Shown: piece after piece, positions 36,557 through 48,679 of the stretch | How the letters are laid out: each line of letters opens with the position of its first letter | Position numbering within the stretch: position 1 is the first letter of the stretch | Origin: Archegozetes longisetosus | Lineage: Eukaryota > Arthropoda > Arachnida > Sarcoptiformes > Trhypochthoniidae | Length of the DNA stretch: 64,000 nucleotides | NCBI GenBank assembly: GCA_018873245.2 | Contig: JAEMBT020000003.1 | Coordinates: forward strand, 2,021,843 to 2,085,842 | Direction of reading: 5' to 3' | Notes under the pieces: generated by a model | Databases searched by the model: none | The model's input: the letters and a program-made list of their open reading frames with translations, nothing else | Told to the model about the DNA's origin: nothing | Program-made: the position numbers and the translations under genes

Positions 36557-37014
36557 CAGTAGAACCTCGTTATTTTGAACTCGCGTCTGTCAAAAGATTT
36601 CGTTCAAAACAGCGAGTTTTCAAAATAGCCGGTAAATTGAAAAAAGTTCGAAATAAAGATTTCGATCAAAGTGCGATGTTTGAATGATTATGACTAAGAT
36701 TTTATTTAGAAGGGATTCAGGTTTGAGGTTCATTCACGAATCTCTGGAACCCGAACTGCTCAGTAGTCTTAATAAATAATGATCTTTCGTGAAAATTAGA
36801 TGTATTATATCTTGAAATTGTTTGACAAATATTTCAAAATAAAGAGGTACACAACAATTTAGGCTGATGTTTAAATTGGTTCAAAATACTGAGTATTTCG
36901 AAATAACCGGTATTATTAGCATTATTCCTTATGGAGAAATGATGGAACAGTTTTAGAGGTTCAAAATAGATGGTATTTCAAAATAAGCGGTTTCAAAATA
37001 TTGAGTGTCTACTG
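36557..37014. mobile_element. Pogo/Tigger-like miniature element (458 bp)
   Basis: Ends CAGTAGAACCTCGTTATTTT and (complement) CAGTAGACACTCAATATTTT are flanked by TA (36555-36556, 37015-37016). Inner TTTTGAA-rich stretches mirror each other. CAGTA-CTCG-type ends with TA duplication are characteristic of pogo-like non-autonomous elements. Confidence 0.82.
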
Positions 37015-37040
37015 TATAACGAAATGGGGTGAATCTGGGT

Positions 37041-37230
37041 TAATAATTATAAGGAAGTTCCAGGTCTCTCGCCCCCAAATGTGAAACATCATTGGATTCA
37101 CTTCGTCGAACTGAACATTATGATACCACACTTGACCACATCTGACTAACTCCTGACAAGAGTGGCCGACCCCGCCATGTAATACATCGTTGGACTCAGG
37201 ATATCGAACTCAGCATATTAATACTTCACC
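37041..37230. repeat. Dispersed repeat, related to 38640-38830
   Basis: GAACATTATGATACCACACTTGACCAC here matches the complement of 38745-38785 with few changes, and flanking GTTGGACTCA-type blocks match as well. This is an unnamed interspersed repeat. Confidence 0.6.
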
Positions 37231-37408
37231 TGATCAATAGGGAAAGGCAAGACAGTTGAAAAAATAGTTGATTAATATAATTGTGAAACACCCTGATATT
37301 ATACTTTAAACCTTATTATGAAAACTTGCTCCTATAATTGGAGTGTTTTCAAAGTCAATAATTCATTGTTTTAAAACATCTAGTACATGATTTATGTTTC
37401 CATAGATA

Positions 37409-38072
37409 TGAACGCCCCGATAATAAAAAAGCCGATCTCTTAAAGCATTGAAACGAGTAAAACGCACTTAAAGTTGCGTTTCAAAAATATTTATAAAAAT
37501 CAAACTCATTGAAACTTAAATATGAAATTTATTGTTTGTAACGTGTAATTAAACATATTCTAGATCAGATTCATCACAATAATCTGATTCTTCAGAATTA
37601 CAATTAAATTGAGATAAAAAGTCAATATAAAATTTTCTATTTTTTACATCCAAATAGTCTAATAATTAATTAGAATAAGAGGAGTTCTCTTATTTGGCGA
37701 GCCATTAGATAAATGGATCAATCTATTATTGATTGAATTAAACATTTAAAATCCTAATAAAACACTTGATTAATGCTTTATTGATATAAATAAAAACTAA
37801 TGCTTTGATGTTATGTAGTGATCATCAATATTGTACTGTTCATAATGAACATAACACAAATTGATTGCGCATTCTCTTAAAGTTAGATTTGATTAGCATT
37901 CAATTCTATTGTGATCAAGAGTTTTTTAAACATGATTATTTATCAATTTTTTCCATTGAAACATATATTGAATTTTATTGTATGAATAAAGTATGATGTG
38001 GGCTCAATGTTTAAAACAAAATCCGAAAAAGAAGTTAACTCGAGATAGGATTTTTTATTATCGGGGCGTTCA
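37409..38072. mobile_element. TA-flanked miniature element, copy B (664 bp)
   Basis: Same termini (TGAACGCCCCGATAATAAAA) and interior as copy A at 26710, with TA at 37407-37408 and 38073-38074. The two copies share nearly every base, so the family has moved recently. Confidence 0.9.
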
Positions 38073-38279
38073 TATATATATCTTATTGAGATACGAATCA
38101 CATAATAAAAGTAAATATTTGATAGTAAAATTCGAAGTTTATTATTAGGGTTTGCTTCAAAATTATATTGACCAACTATTTTTTTCAACTATTATGCCTT
38201 TCTCTGCTGATCAATTATCTCAAATAATTCTCAGGATATTCAACTTTTAAACTTTAAAAAAGTATTGATTATAGAGGCC

Positions 38280-38640
38280 CGTTAAGGTCTACCACAATTT
38301 TTCCACACGCAATCCTACACAGGTGATCTTTGACCCCACGATGTCCTTCCAGTTGACCTCACGCCCACAAGTGCCATTTAGATCTAACCCCCTCAAAAAT
38401 AGATAAACCTGGCTTTACCAATTCGTAACTCAAATCAAACCGGATATGAACTAGAATATAATAGGTTAGATCGCTTCGCGACCTAACTTATTCTCTCTTC
38501 GTTCATACCAGGCTTGTTTGGGTTACGACTCTCTAAAATCCAGGTTTATCCACTTCGAGCTATTAAAACAAACAAAAATGAATATCTCCGTAATCTATAG
38601 CATTTTTAAAAAGTTTAAAAGTTGAATATCTCGATAACCA
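38280..38640. repeat. Inverted-repeat-rich intergenic segment
   Basis: AAACCTGGCTTTACCAATTCG (from 38406) is mirrored at about 38505-38550, and GGTTAGATCGCTTCGCGACCTAAC (38463-38486) is a near-palindrome. No gene. Confidence 0.6.
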
Positions 38641-38849
38641 CTTTAGATAATTTATAAAATGAGATCAAAATGTTCAGTTTGATTCCCGAGTCCAAATATA
38701 TATTGCTTAACGGGGTCAGCCACTCTAGTCGGGAGCTGGTCAGAAGTGGTCAAGTATGGTATCATAATGTTCAGATCGATGAACTGATTCCAATAGTGTA
38801 TCATATTAGGAGTGGGGGTCGGAAACGCCTCAGACAGATACCCGGATTC

Positions 38850-39540
38850 ACACACCAAAACCGTTGAGAGTTTACGGAGAGAAAGCGTAGCATCAAGTGA
38901 GTCCGAGAGTACACCAACGTGAGTGGCGAATTTATCCAGTTAGTGAACACATATATTCATCGTTTTATCGACTTTCGAAATAATTTAGACTGTTTGCCCA
39001 GCGCTGATAAACGATTTGAACGATTTTTGTCATCAAAGAAGACGTCAAGTTGCATTTCCTGGAATTTCGCCACCGCTACTACCTTCAAAAGATGCATTAG
39101 ATTCAGGCCCTGACTCGGAGCTCGAATATAACCACGATGAATATGATAATGAAGATTCTGAAGATGATTAATCGTATTATAATTTATTAGCATTCATTAT
39201 TATTATTATCATTTATCATGATTTGAATAAAATTTTAGAAACCAAAAAGTTCGTATACTTTATTTCATATTTATCTCGCTTTTCGTCCTCTAAGCATTCA
39301 TGTATAATGCGTGAAGAGTAGAAGTGCTGATAAAGATGGAAATCGGAAACGTATATCCAGGTTCTCTATAGATTTATATGAGTAGAAAGCATATGCTGCC
39401 ATCTAGCGGGAGTTATAACTAAAAGTGCGATTTTATCGGGAACGCCACAGGTTGTCGAGGTCGGAACAACGGGAAGTTAATTCACCGACCCCAAGAACCC
39501 CTAAAAGTCGCCTCCCGAGGTGGGCCACGAAAAGTAAACT
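38850..39540 (+). mobile_element. Truncated Merlin transposon end
   Basis: The plus strand reads the C-terminal part of a Merlin (IS1016/ISXO2-like) transposase: HTKTVESLRRE, then GEFIQLVNTYIHRFIDFRNN at about 38930. The element's terminal repeat follows up to about 39550 (CCACGAAAAGTAAACTCTTACC). It matches the fuller copy at 61648-63592. The element is cut at 38850, which is also the outer edge of the inverted duplication. Confidence 0.75.
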
Positions 39541-40131
39541 CTTACCGACATTGCTATGCATATTATTAGTTGAGAGAATGAAAGTTAATTACACTAAGAA
39601 CTTCATATTAATTAGAAAGAATCTTCGAGGTTTGAATTTAAATAACTAATTTTTAAAAAATTATAGCTGTTTAGTTTTATGACACAGACTCCCAGACACA
39701 TTGTACTCCCGGGCTCGACGATTTGGCAATGAGTGAAATTCATTTTATGGTTAAAACTTGAATATCTTCTTTTTAACTGGTTCAAAGCATATATGAACCT
39801 CTAATTTCGGCGCAATATTTGAAGTGAAAGTTTTACGTAAAGCTTTTCCTCTAAGATAAATAAGGTTTGAATACTTTAAATATAGGCAAAATTAAACTAA
39901 TTCAAGATCGTCGAGCCAGGAAGTGTATATTCAAATCTTTGAGTTATACCAAATTCAGTTAAATCTTAATCTGTTCCGAAAAAAATTGTCATTATTTTGT
40001 GTTACCAGTATTATACAATATAAAGATATAATTTGATGTATTCTTTTAATCAAAATCTAATCGTGAACTTATTGCAATCAATTATTAAAAATTTATTTTT
40101 CTATTTGAAATATTTCTTTGAAAATGGCTGT

Positions 40132-43100
40132 TTAGTCAAATAGTGGTTTCATTACTACATCACAATTTGCACGATATGGATTAACCAAAATATTATCAAA
40201 CTTTGTTGGATTTAATTCCATAACTTTTGGAGTTATAGAACTTGATTTTTCGTCTATAATTTTGGGCCAATTTTTGACTTCGGTTCCAGACTTGTTAATA
40301 ATGGAGTGAGACAAAGGATTGCTGTAAAAATTCAAAATTAATTTGCACGTTAATTGAATTAAAAAATTAAATCTTTTGAATCACTGTCTACAGGCATATA
40401 CATAGCTTTGCTCATTGTGTGCCGTATATATAATAGACAGTAAAACCTTTGAATTGGAAAACTTTATAAATTGTGATCATTATAAGTTAATATTGACTGT
40501 TACGCATGTGCTTGTTTTTGTAAGTTGCACGCTTTACTCCCATTATAAAAATTTGCTTGTATAACCTGTACTCTAAGTTGAAGAAAAACTACTAATCAGA
40601 AAGCTTGAAATAGCTAGTAATGAGGCGTACAATAAGAAAAGCTCTATACAAGTACCTTAAAAAGAGTGACTTAATAAAGTAATAGTACTGAAAGAATTCT
40701 TTTGATTGAAGATTATGTTAAAGAAAATATTTTTGAAAAGTATATCTCAATATATTTTGATATTAGCTTTGGGAATGTCATCGATTAAGTACTTTAAGAA
40801 AATATTGCTTAATCACAATGCTTAAAAGGAGTTCAACTTTGGCCCTTATCGACTTCTATAACACCTACAATATTCGATAGGCCTTCCTGATTAGATTAAT
40901 TTTTTATATTAGGCAATTTGTTGAAAACTTGACCGTTTGCGAGGTATTGGCCTCCAAATTTCTCATAGGCAGAACTTTCAGTTACTTCAGATTGAGATGA
41001 AATGTGCTAAAGAATTAATTATGAGACAATCACTTAGTTACATGAGCACTTTAGTCCAAGTCAATACTTTCGAAGATAACTGACTTTGTACTCTATAATG
41101 CCTTTTTGAAAATTTATCAGATATTCAACACTACTTAAGATACATTAACCCCGGAGCTCAACCGAAGACTGATAGGGAAGCTTCTTTACTGTTTTCACTG
41201 CCTGATGGGCCAGGGGGAAACAAGTCGTCAAGTTTCTAAGTAGGAAATGATATCGAGGACTGATGTCGCGCCTAGCCTAAAAACCATGTTATGGTCATTA
41301 TGTGGGCACAACAGTCCACAGTTCTTAGACCATCCTTGCACCAGTGACAATATTCGATCTGGGTGAAATCACCAGAGGACTTACAAGATGAGGCGAAAGA
41401 CTGTAACATACTTGTCGAAGTTAACCCTCTGCCTGATCACCAACGCGTTCACGCTGTAAGGCGAATGAGGGACGATCCGCTCGGTCTTCATGATTGAACA
41501 TTATATATAGATAGGATTGACTTAATGAGGTTGTGATAATGTCGTCAATTGCGCCGCGAGCGGAATTCAAATGATATTTGGAATGATAAACTTCTCCCAT
41601 TGGACACATTATAAAAATTTCGGGAAAAATATTATTTTACTCCTAAAATAATTGAGATACTATTGTGATATTATAAGAGCATATGTAAGAGGTTATTATC
41701 TTTAAAATGAAGTAATATTCAAAAAGCAATCTCTCACAACACATAAGTGGGACCACCTCTTTGATGAGTTAGAAATCCAGAGGCCATTATCTCGCAAACA
41801 GCTGAGCTTGTAACAAAGTGCTTATTATAGTTATTCTACTCAAGAAGGCTTATCGAATGATTTAGGTTTTGTTGAAATCACTATTGACACACGCTCCTTT
41901 AGGAAATGGAACTTCTCCTTTTAATATCTATCATAATATAAATAGAATAAAACTGATAAATAAATGTGTAGTCAAGATACTTTTGCTTAAAATTTCTAAC
42001 TTACGCTGTTTTGGCACTTTTTAAGCTTATATAGTATTTATAACTATATCATACCCAGTTTTGGCGAAATCGGTCCAGATCTGAATCAACATCAGACTAA
42101 AGTCATAATCCGTTTGACTAAAAAGTGATCTTTGAGTGATTGGATTTCCGAAAATGAATGGTAATTCATCACCGTGACAGACACTCATCCAGTCTTCTTT
42201 ACACGGGCTGTATTTACTCTTATAGGTCAATACATAAAAGTATGTGTTATCACTCACTGACACATGTGAGTACTTTTCAGCAAAGTAATAGGTTGGACAT
42301 AAAATTAATTCATCAAATATAATCTCAGTGTATTTTCGACGTAAAAGTGTTTGATTTGCTTCATCCACATTTGATATGTAATAATCATAAACTGATTGAC
42401 CTACTCCGGGATGTCCACTGAATGTCGAAAGTATATTGGTTTTAAGTTCATCCTTAGTTATATGAATCGAAATGTTTTCAATTCTTGGATATCTATCAGC
42501 GCCTCCAATAAACAATTCATTATCTGTTACACCAGCTATCAGTTCAATACCTGAAAATCAAACTTTTTAAATTCGGATTACCAATAAATTATCCTGGCAT
42601 AAAAATTAATACCTGTATTAACTTTTTTCTCTTTTAAAGCCTGTTCGATGCCAAGTGGTAGAACTCCTGCATCGTCTCCATAAGTGAGTATCGCATTCGT
42701 CGTGTGATTTATTATATTTTCTGCGCTTATATTTCTCAAACATTCCAACCATTTGTTATTTTGGCTACAACCGAGAGTTTCTAACAGTTTCTTGGATTGA
42801 CTCAGATGTTCGACTTAATCTGAATTAAAAAAAGGTTTTACGATATAGGCTCCACTTTGCATAATAGCTCTCTTAAAAAGATCTTTGGCCAGTGGTGAGA
42901 CTATTAATGCACTGACAGAGCAACTGCCGGCGCTGTGACCAAAAATAGTTATTTGGTTTGAATCTCCACCAAACAGTTCGATGTTATCTTTAACCCAATG
43001 CAAAGCCATTATTTGATCTAAAATTCCTACATTTCCGGGCGCTGTCGAGTCTCCACCATACAAGAATCCGAACGGTCCCAATCGATAGTTTATACTAACG

Positions 43101-43538
43101 ATCACTATTTGTTTAGATGCAAGAACAGTTGCATCGATGTATCCGTCACCTGCAGCGAGTCCTCCGCCATGTATCCAAAACATAACTGGATATAAATTTT
43201 TATCACCACTCTTTCTCTGTTCAGTATAAATTTTTATAAATAGATAGTCTCCACTCATTTTATAAGAAGAGCTTTGAAAACAGACACTCTTGAAATATGT
43301 GGCATCATAAGTGGTATTCCATGGTCGAAAAGGTTTTGTTTTACCAAACCTGTTACTACCGACCGGTGGTTCAGCATATGGTATACCAAGAAATTTATTA
43401 ATAGTTTTATTATCGAAAGTTACTGAAAGTCCATTTATTGGTCCGGGACTTTGTATTGACAACAATACTATTAATTGTAAAGAAGTATTGAGCTAAAAAT
43501 ATTGTGATTATTTGTAGCAGAATCAACTTGTCATTCAT
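40132..43538 (-). pseudogene. Second carboxylesterase, broken
   Basis: This paralog of the 24444-26520 gene keeps the same three-exon layout: 43538-42613, 42550-42055 and 40321-40132. Ser in FGHSAGS, Glu in DNE and His in CHGDELPF are still encoded. It is broken twice: an extra C at about 43446 (TCCCGGACC versus TCCGGACC) shifts the frame after the signal peptide, and a TAA near 42818 replaces a Lys codon (AAA in the intact copy) shortly after the nucleophile region. Intron 2 has grown from about 400 bp to 1.7 kb by insertion of transposase-derived DNA. The single-base shift could be a sequencing error; the stop is a substitution. Confidence 0.92.
41070..41610 (-). mobile_element. Transposase relic with SWIM-like Cys/His motif
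   Basis: Inside intron 2 of the broken esterase, the minus strand reads AIDDIITTSLSQSYLY and RADRPSFALQRERVG, then after a stop FTQIEYCHWCKDGLRTVDCC and AHIMTITWFLG. The C/C...CC-H pattern resembles the SWIM-type zinc motif (CxC...CxH) near the end of some DDE transposases found in invertebrates. It has stops and lacks the catalytic core. A related copy lies at 45669-45990 without about 210 bp of this block. Confidence 0.5.
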
Positions 43539-44137
43539 TTTTGTTCAGTTGAATCATATATTAAGTTGTGTAAATACTCGTTTCTATTCTACTAATTTAC
43601 GCACCATAATGTTGATTTTCAAGTGGGAATATTCAGATAACTTTTATTGCTATCAATATTTTAAATCCTGTTTTGATAAAAGAATGAATTAAGTAACATT
43701 TCATCAAAAAAAGATAATTGTGATCATTTAACAAATTTTGAATTCAATTCAGTATAAATTAAAAGAATGCAATTAAACTCACCATTAAACCTGTTATGCC
43801 TTAGTGGTTCCAGCTTCAAAGCTAAATGAATGAATAGAAGATTACATTCCTTATTTATCTGTTATATTCTCAACATTATTGCATCCTTTATTTAATCTCA
43901 ATTTTATTTTATTGAAAAAGTATGAGAACCAAAAGAGACAACAAACTTAAATCGTAGGAGTCAGATTCTCAGAAGTCGGAATTTTTGCAGAATGACATTT
44001 TAACCAGCCAATTCAGCCGAAAAATTTAATTTCCCTATTTTACTGTTTTCAGCTTAGATTTTAGAAAATTCCTTCTACTTTTCAAAATTATTATTAAGAA
44101 CCCGAGTTTTAAGAATATGTTTCGAGCATACGCTTCG

Positions 44138-44248
44138 TGTTCTACGTAAAAAATATTTCACTATCGTGCAATATATCCTAATAGTATATAACATAGAAAT
44201 CTGGAAATTTGGCAAAAAAAAAAAGTTTAGGCGACACCCAGTGGGCAG
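44138..44248. other. Spacer at the centre of the inverted duplication
   Basis: About 111 bp of unique sequence separates the two arms, including a run of eleven A (44215-44225). The tip of each arm reads GAACCCGAGTTTTAAGAATA or its complement. Confidence 0.85.
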
Positions 44249-44999
44249 AAGTGTATGCTCGAAACATTCTTAAAACTCGGGTTCTTAATAATAATTTTGA
44301 AAAGTAGAAGGAATTTTCTAAAATCTAAGCTGAAAACAGTAAAATAGGGAAATTAAATTTTTCGGCTGAATTGGCTGGTTAAAATGTCATTCTGCAAAAA
44401 TTCCGACTTCTGAGAATCTGACTCCTACGATTTAAGTTTGTTGTCTCTTTTGGTTCTCATACTTTTTCAATAAAATAAAATTGAGATTAAATAAAGGATG
44501 CAATAATGTTGAGAATATAACAGATAAATAAGGAATGTAATCTTCTATTCATTCATTTAGCTTTGAAGCTGGAACCACTAAGGCATAACAGGTTTAATGG
44601 TGAGTTTAATTGCATTCTTTTAATTTATACTGAATTGAATTCAAAATTTGTTAAATGATCACAATTATCTTTTTTGATGAAATGTTACTTAATTCATTCT
44701 TTTATCAAAACAGGATTTAAAATATTGATAGCAATAAAAGTTATCTGAATATTCCCACTTGAAAATCAACATTATGGTGCGTAAATTAGTAGAATAGAAA
44801 CGAGTATTTACACAACTTAATATATGATTCAACTGAACAAAAATGAATGACAAGTTGATTCTGCTACAAATAATCACAATATTTTTAGCTCAATACTTCT
44901 TTACAATTAATAGTATTGTTGTCAATACAAAGTCCGGACCAATAAATGGACTTTCAGTAACTTTCGATAATAAAACTATTAATAAATTTCTTGGTATAC
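44249..44999. repeat. Right arm, inner part, of the inverted duplication
   Basis: Mirror of 43381-44137, containing the duplicated esterase promoter flank and the start of exon 1. The match stops abruptly at about 44999, after which different sequence begins. Confidence 0.9.
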
Positions 45000-45000
45000 G
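44843..45000 (+). pseudogene. Esterase exon 1 fragment (third copy)
   Basis: ATG plus signal peptide and the first 50 or so codons of the esterase, ending at KFLGI where the intact gene continues IPYAEPPVG. Unlike the 43538 copy it lacks the extra C (TCCGGACC intact), so the frameshift in the left arm arose after the duplication or is a read error. The remainder of exon 1 and all of exon 2 are missing on this side. Confidence 0.9.
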
Positions 45001-45668
45001 ATTTTAAAAATTAAACGATAATTTAAATATTATTGGAATGTACTCACACGTAACTAGCTTCATCTGAGATATGATTATCGATTGACATTAAGAGTATGAA
45101 TATAGAGGAAGTTTTCGATACAAATAAAATCTATGAAATCGAATATGATGAATATAATGAATAAATGAAATAAAATGTTGAATTTTGCAGCATCTAAAAT
45201 CCAACAAGGGGTATAACTCCTTTTTACCGCTATCTTCATCTAACATAAATCTTCCAGAATAAATTATTTGAAACCAATACTTATACTTCAATATGAATTA
45301 TTTAAATTGGTGTTTAATTTATAAAGTCGTATTTAACTAACTTCCAGGTCTAGAACCAAGCTGTCTCTGATGTATAATTTAGTTCATATTTTTATCATTT
45401 GACTCACCAAAGCTTAAAAAATCAAGGGCAGGGTTCAAAAGACTATTTTAAATGATCAATTTCTCCCATAGAAACCATCATAAGAATTTCGAGAAAATAT
45501 TTTTTATTAAATTATTTGAAATGTTATCTGATATTATAGGAGAATATGTAAGAGGTATCTTTATAATGAGAAAATATTAGAAAAAAATCTTTCACAACAT
45601 TAAAGTATGACCACCTCTTTTTAATCACGTCTGATATACATCATTATTAATTCATTCGATTTCTTATT

Positions 45669-45993
45669 ATGAGGCAAGCAATTGACGAAATTATCACAAC
45701 CTCATCAAGTCAATCCTATCTGTATAAAATGTTCAATTATGAGGACCGAGCGGATCGTCCCTTATTCGCCTTACAGCGTGAACGTGTTGGTTATTTAGGC
45801 AAAGGGTTAACATCAGCAGGTATGTTACAGGCTTCCCTATCAGCCTTCGGTTGAGCTCCGGAGTCAATAGATCTTAAATCGCGTTGAATATCTGATAAAT
45901 TTTCAAAAAGGCATTATAGAGTACAAAGTTAGTTATCTTCAAAAGTATTGACCTGGACTAAAGTACTCGTGTAACTAAATGATTGTCTCATGA
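45669..45993 (+). mobile_element. Transposase relic, second copy
   Basis: Reads AIDEIITTSSSQSYLYKMF and RADRPLFALQRERVG, matching the relic at 41070-41610 in inverted order. It jumps directly from TATGTTACAG to GCTTCCCTATCAG, lacking about 210 bp present in the other copy. Its 3-prime part holds the target site of the 11.9-kb insertion. Confidence 0.6.
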
Positions 45994-46880
45994 GGTTAGA
46001 GGGGAGGGATTCGGGGAGTCCAAATTTTTAAAATAATATATTATACACCTGCATATTATTAACCAGCATAACTTAAGGAGTAAAAAAGTCGCTGGCCACG
46101 CCCCTCTAGGACCGACTTGAAACCACGCCCACCAAAAAAAGTTTAGCCACGCCCACAAAAAATAATTTCATTTTAATCCTCATGACATACAGATTCAACA
46201 TGTATAACGCTTATGTTGAAATTCATTTAGGGGACGGAGCTATAATTGCTTAAAGTTTATTTTTGCAACTTTTTAAAAATTAATATCTCAAGAATGGGAG
46301 GAGCAAATTCGGTGCAGGTTTTACTAAGATCTTCTAAATATCATTAACTATAACATACTATAAAATCAAGGTCATACAAGATCAACGACATTTTTTAGTT
46401 AACATAACACCACCACTAGACTATAGCAAACGTCGACGGATATGTTCCCGATGTGGTAGACGCATAAATTATGCCTCGTTGGACTCGTCTCGACCATACG
46501 AGTCGATTGAGATCATACTTGAGGTCATCCGAGGTAAACACGAAAGTTCGAGTTTATTTAATCGAATTTCGACTCGAGCTTTATTTAACAAACAAAACAT
46601 AGAAAACTGAAGACAAATTAAACATATGTGACCCTGAAACATATCTTAGACAAATCAAACCCGTGCTCCCTCACAAAACTATTATAACGTTCAAATAATC
46701 ATGTGATACAATGATTAGAAACAATCTTCGATTCTGACCTCTTTTATGATCTTATTGACCACATCATTGAATAAACTTAAAAATTCTAACTGTTAAAATA
46801 AGATTAAAAAAGATTTCAAGTATTGTCTCCCAGTTATTATATATCTGGAGTTATTTCAAGCGATTATTTATATAAATTTT
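45994..46880. repeat. Left terminal repeat of the 11.9-kb element
   Basis: About 0.9 kb is shared with 55529-57375 in direct order and in part with 57376-57915 inverted. Landmarks are GCTGGCCACGCCCCTCTAGG, repeated CCACGCCCACC units and a GTTGGACTCGTCTCGACC block. Confidence 0.8.
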
Positions 46881-47780
46881 ATCATAAACTCGGCATTCAA
46901 AGTCGAAAAAATTAAATGACGTTAAATGAATTCAAATGATTTCGAGTATGAGCTTATTCGAATACTATGGTCAGTAAGATTCCAACGATGCATAATTTAT
47001 GTTTCTACATTGGAAACATGATTACGTTGAAGAAATTAGATGAAAATGGTCTGGAAGTTTCAGGGTTACATACACCTGACGCAAGAATTAGGTTGACTCG
47101 CAAAATCTTTATAAATTTCGACTGGATTAACCGATTTTGAAAATTTTTTCACTAAATTAACCAAGAATAAATTTAATTTCTTTGACTTTATTAGTAGAAT
47201 CCATGTTGGTTACTCTTAGCTCTCATTCTCATAAACTAATGAATTAATTTAAATGAATTGCTCTTAAATTCCTAAAAAGTGATTTTACGCATGCCTAATA
47301 GATATGTATTTATTATTTTTAAAAAAGTATTTAACTTTCATTCGATATTTATCTTATGCATTTGAGTATGTGCGAGTTATAATTAAGTAGTAAATGATAC
47401 AATGAAGTATATTTCGTTCTTGTTGTAAATCAATTGACATATAATTTGGAATAATTCAAATTATACTATTCACGGGGAAATCTATTTTTTAAAAAAGGTA
47501 AGTAACGAATGCGTTTTTAAATAGAGTATAATATTCTATTAAACACTATATTAAACATACTTAGCTCCGCTTGAATTTAAAGATTATTCATTACAAGAAA
47601 AATTGTAAAGAATACATGAAAATATTTTATTGACAAAAGCTTCTCATCAATTTATAAAATAAATCTATAAGCAAGAATCAAAGGATAATAGAATAAGAAA
47701 ACAAAAAAATAAACTAATAAGAAATACTGTTCCATCAGCATTAATAATGTTTGATAAAAGCTTTCTTAATCCTTATCAGT
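46881..47780. other. AT-rich payload sequence without recognised gene
   Basis: No supported gene. A remnant of the terminal-repeat interior (about 46980-47080, with GATGAAAATGGTCTGGAAGT) matches sequence near 56680. Confidence 0.35.
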
Positions 47781-47786
47781 GACGTC

Positions 47787-48677
47787 AAATCTTGAAATAT
47801 CCAATTCCGGATAGCCAGATCCAAAATCGATTAATCTTATGATTTTATTCTTATTATTATTAACTTTTGATTTTTCTTCTCCACTCTCCTCGACGATATC
47901 GCGTTTCGCATTGCATCCCGCATCGAGCTCTGCGTTAGCTTTAAATTATACGTAAGCATATGAGTAAACATTTATAATGTCATTGTTGTTTGTTATTATT
48001 TTGACTCTTACCCGAAATATGGTTCGGGATTTTCGAATACTTTTCATGTTTATTAAATGAATGTTCAACATTAGGTTTAGACGAGAAGAATTTCTTTTTT
48101 CTGCTCAAGTTTTTGATATTAGTACTAGGAATAGGTCTTGTTTCGCCCAATTTAATTGGTTGAGTTTAGCTGTTACTGTTTGAGCTGCAAATTTTTTCAT
48201 TTAAAATTTTTGAAGCTTTTTCGAGCTCTTTACGTATTTCTTCACTACTCTGTATATTTAAATAAAAGTTTTTTACAGTTAAAAAAGATTTACAGATAGA
48301 AAATTTAATCAAAACCTAATAAAATAAATAATTACGTGACAATGATTTAAACTTTCATTGGGTTCATCGTTCAAAGATACCATGAACAAACATTTTTTAA
48401 ATATGTTGAGTTCTTCTTCTTTTTGGGGATAATAGAACTCGTCATTGTTTTCAAATATAGTTCTCATTTTCTCTATACTAAAAATCCAATACTTTAATAT
48501 TAACAAATTTTTTTAGTGCTAACTTTCCTAAAATTTCAATATATTGTCTCTAAAACAAAGTCACTAGTAACTAAAAATGCGTAACTTACCCGAATATTTC
48601 ATAACGTCTTTGATATGCTTGTCCATAATTGACGCATATCCTCTTGAAAGCGCATATTTCAAATAGAAAGACTTATG
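47787..48677 (-). CDS. Unrecognised spliced gene inside the large element, 3-prime part
   Basis: Four minus-strand blocks join in phase at good splice sites: about 48665-48598 (ending GG|GTAAGT), 48477-48341 (ending CAC|GTAATT), 48253-48024 (ending CGG|GTAAGA with the last G shared) and about 47944-47787. They read VNYGQAYQRRYEIFG, IEKMRTIFENNDEF, SSEEIRKELEKASKILNEK, SRKKKFFSSKPNVEH and IDFGSGYPELDISRFDVTDK before a TAA. The protein is charged, partly helical and acidic at the C-terminus. One in-frame TAA (about 48166-48164, after NSNS) interrupts block three, although coding-like sequence and a donor follow, so it is either a pseudogene or ends there. I find no family. Introns argue for a nuclear rather than viral origin. 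Confidence 0.5.
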
Positions 48678-48679
48678 TC

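Larger units (their letters stand above)
38850..44137. repeat. Left arm of a large inverted duplication
   Basis: This 5.3-kb block carries the second esterase locus and the end of a Merlin transposon. It reappears in inverted order from 44249 to about 62360, where it is interrupted by insertions and deletions. Matching pairs include 44099-44137 with 44249-44285, 43381-44098 with 44286-44999, 41019-41027 with the 45985/57916 insertion site, 40132-40321 with 60862-61049, and 38863-39240 with 61980-62345. Identity is highest near the centre: two 62-codon frames at 43504 and 44689 translate identically. Confidence 0.9.

Noticed and set aside
43504..43692. Identical 62-codon frames at 43504 (plus) and 44689 (minus) as a gene pair
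   Set aside because: They are antisense to the duplicated esterase promoter and appear only because of the inverted repeat.
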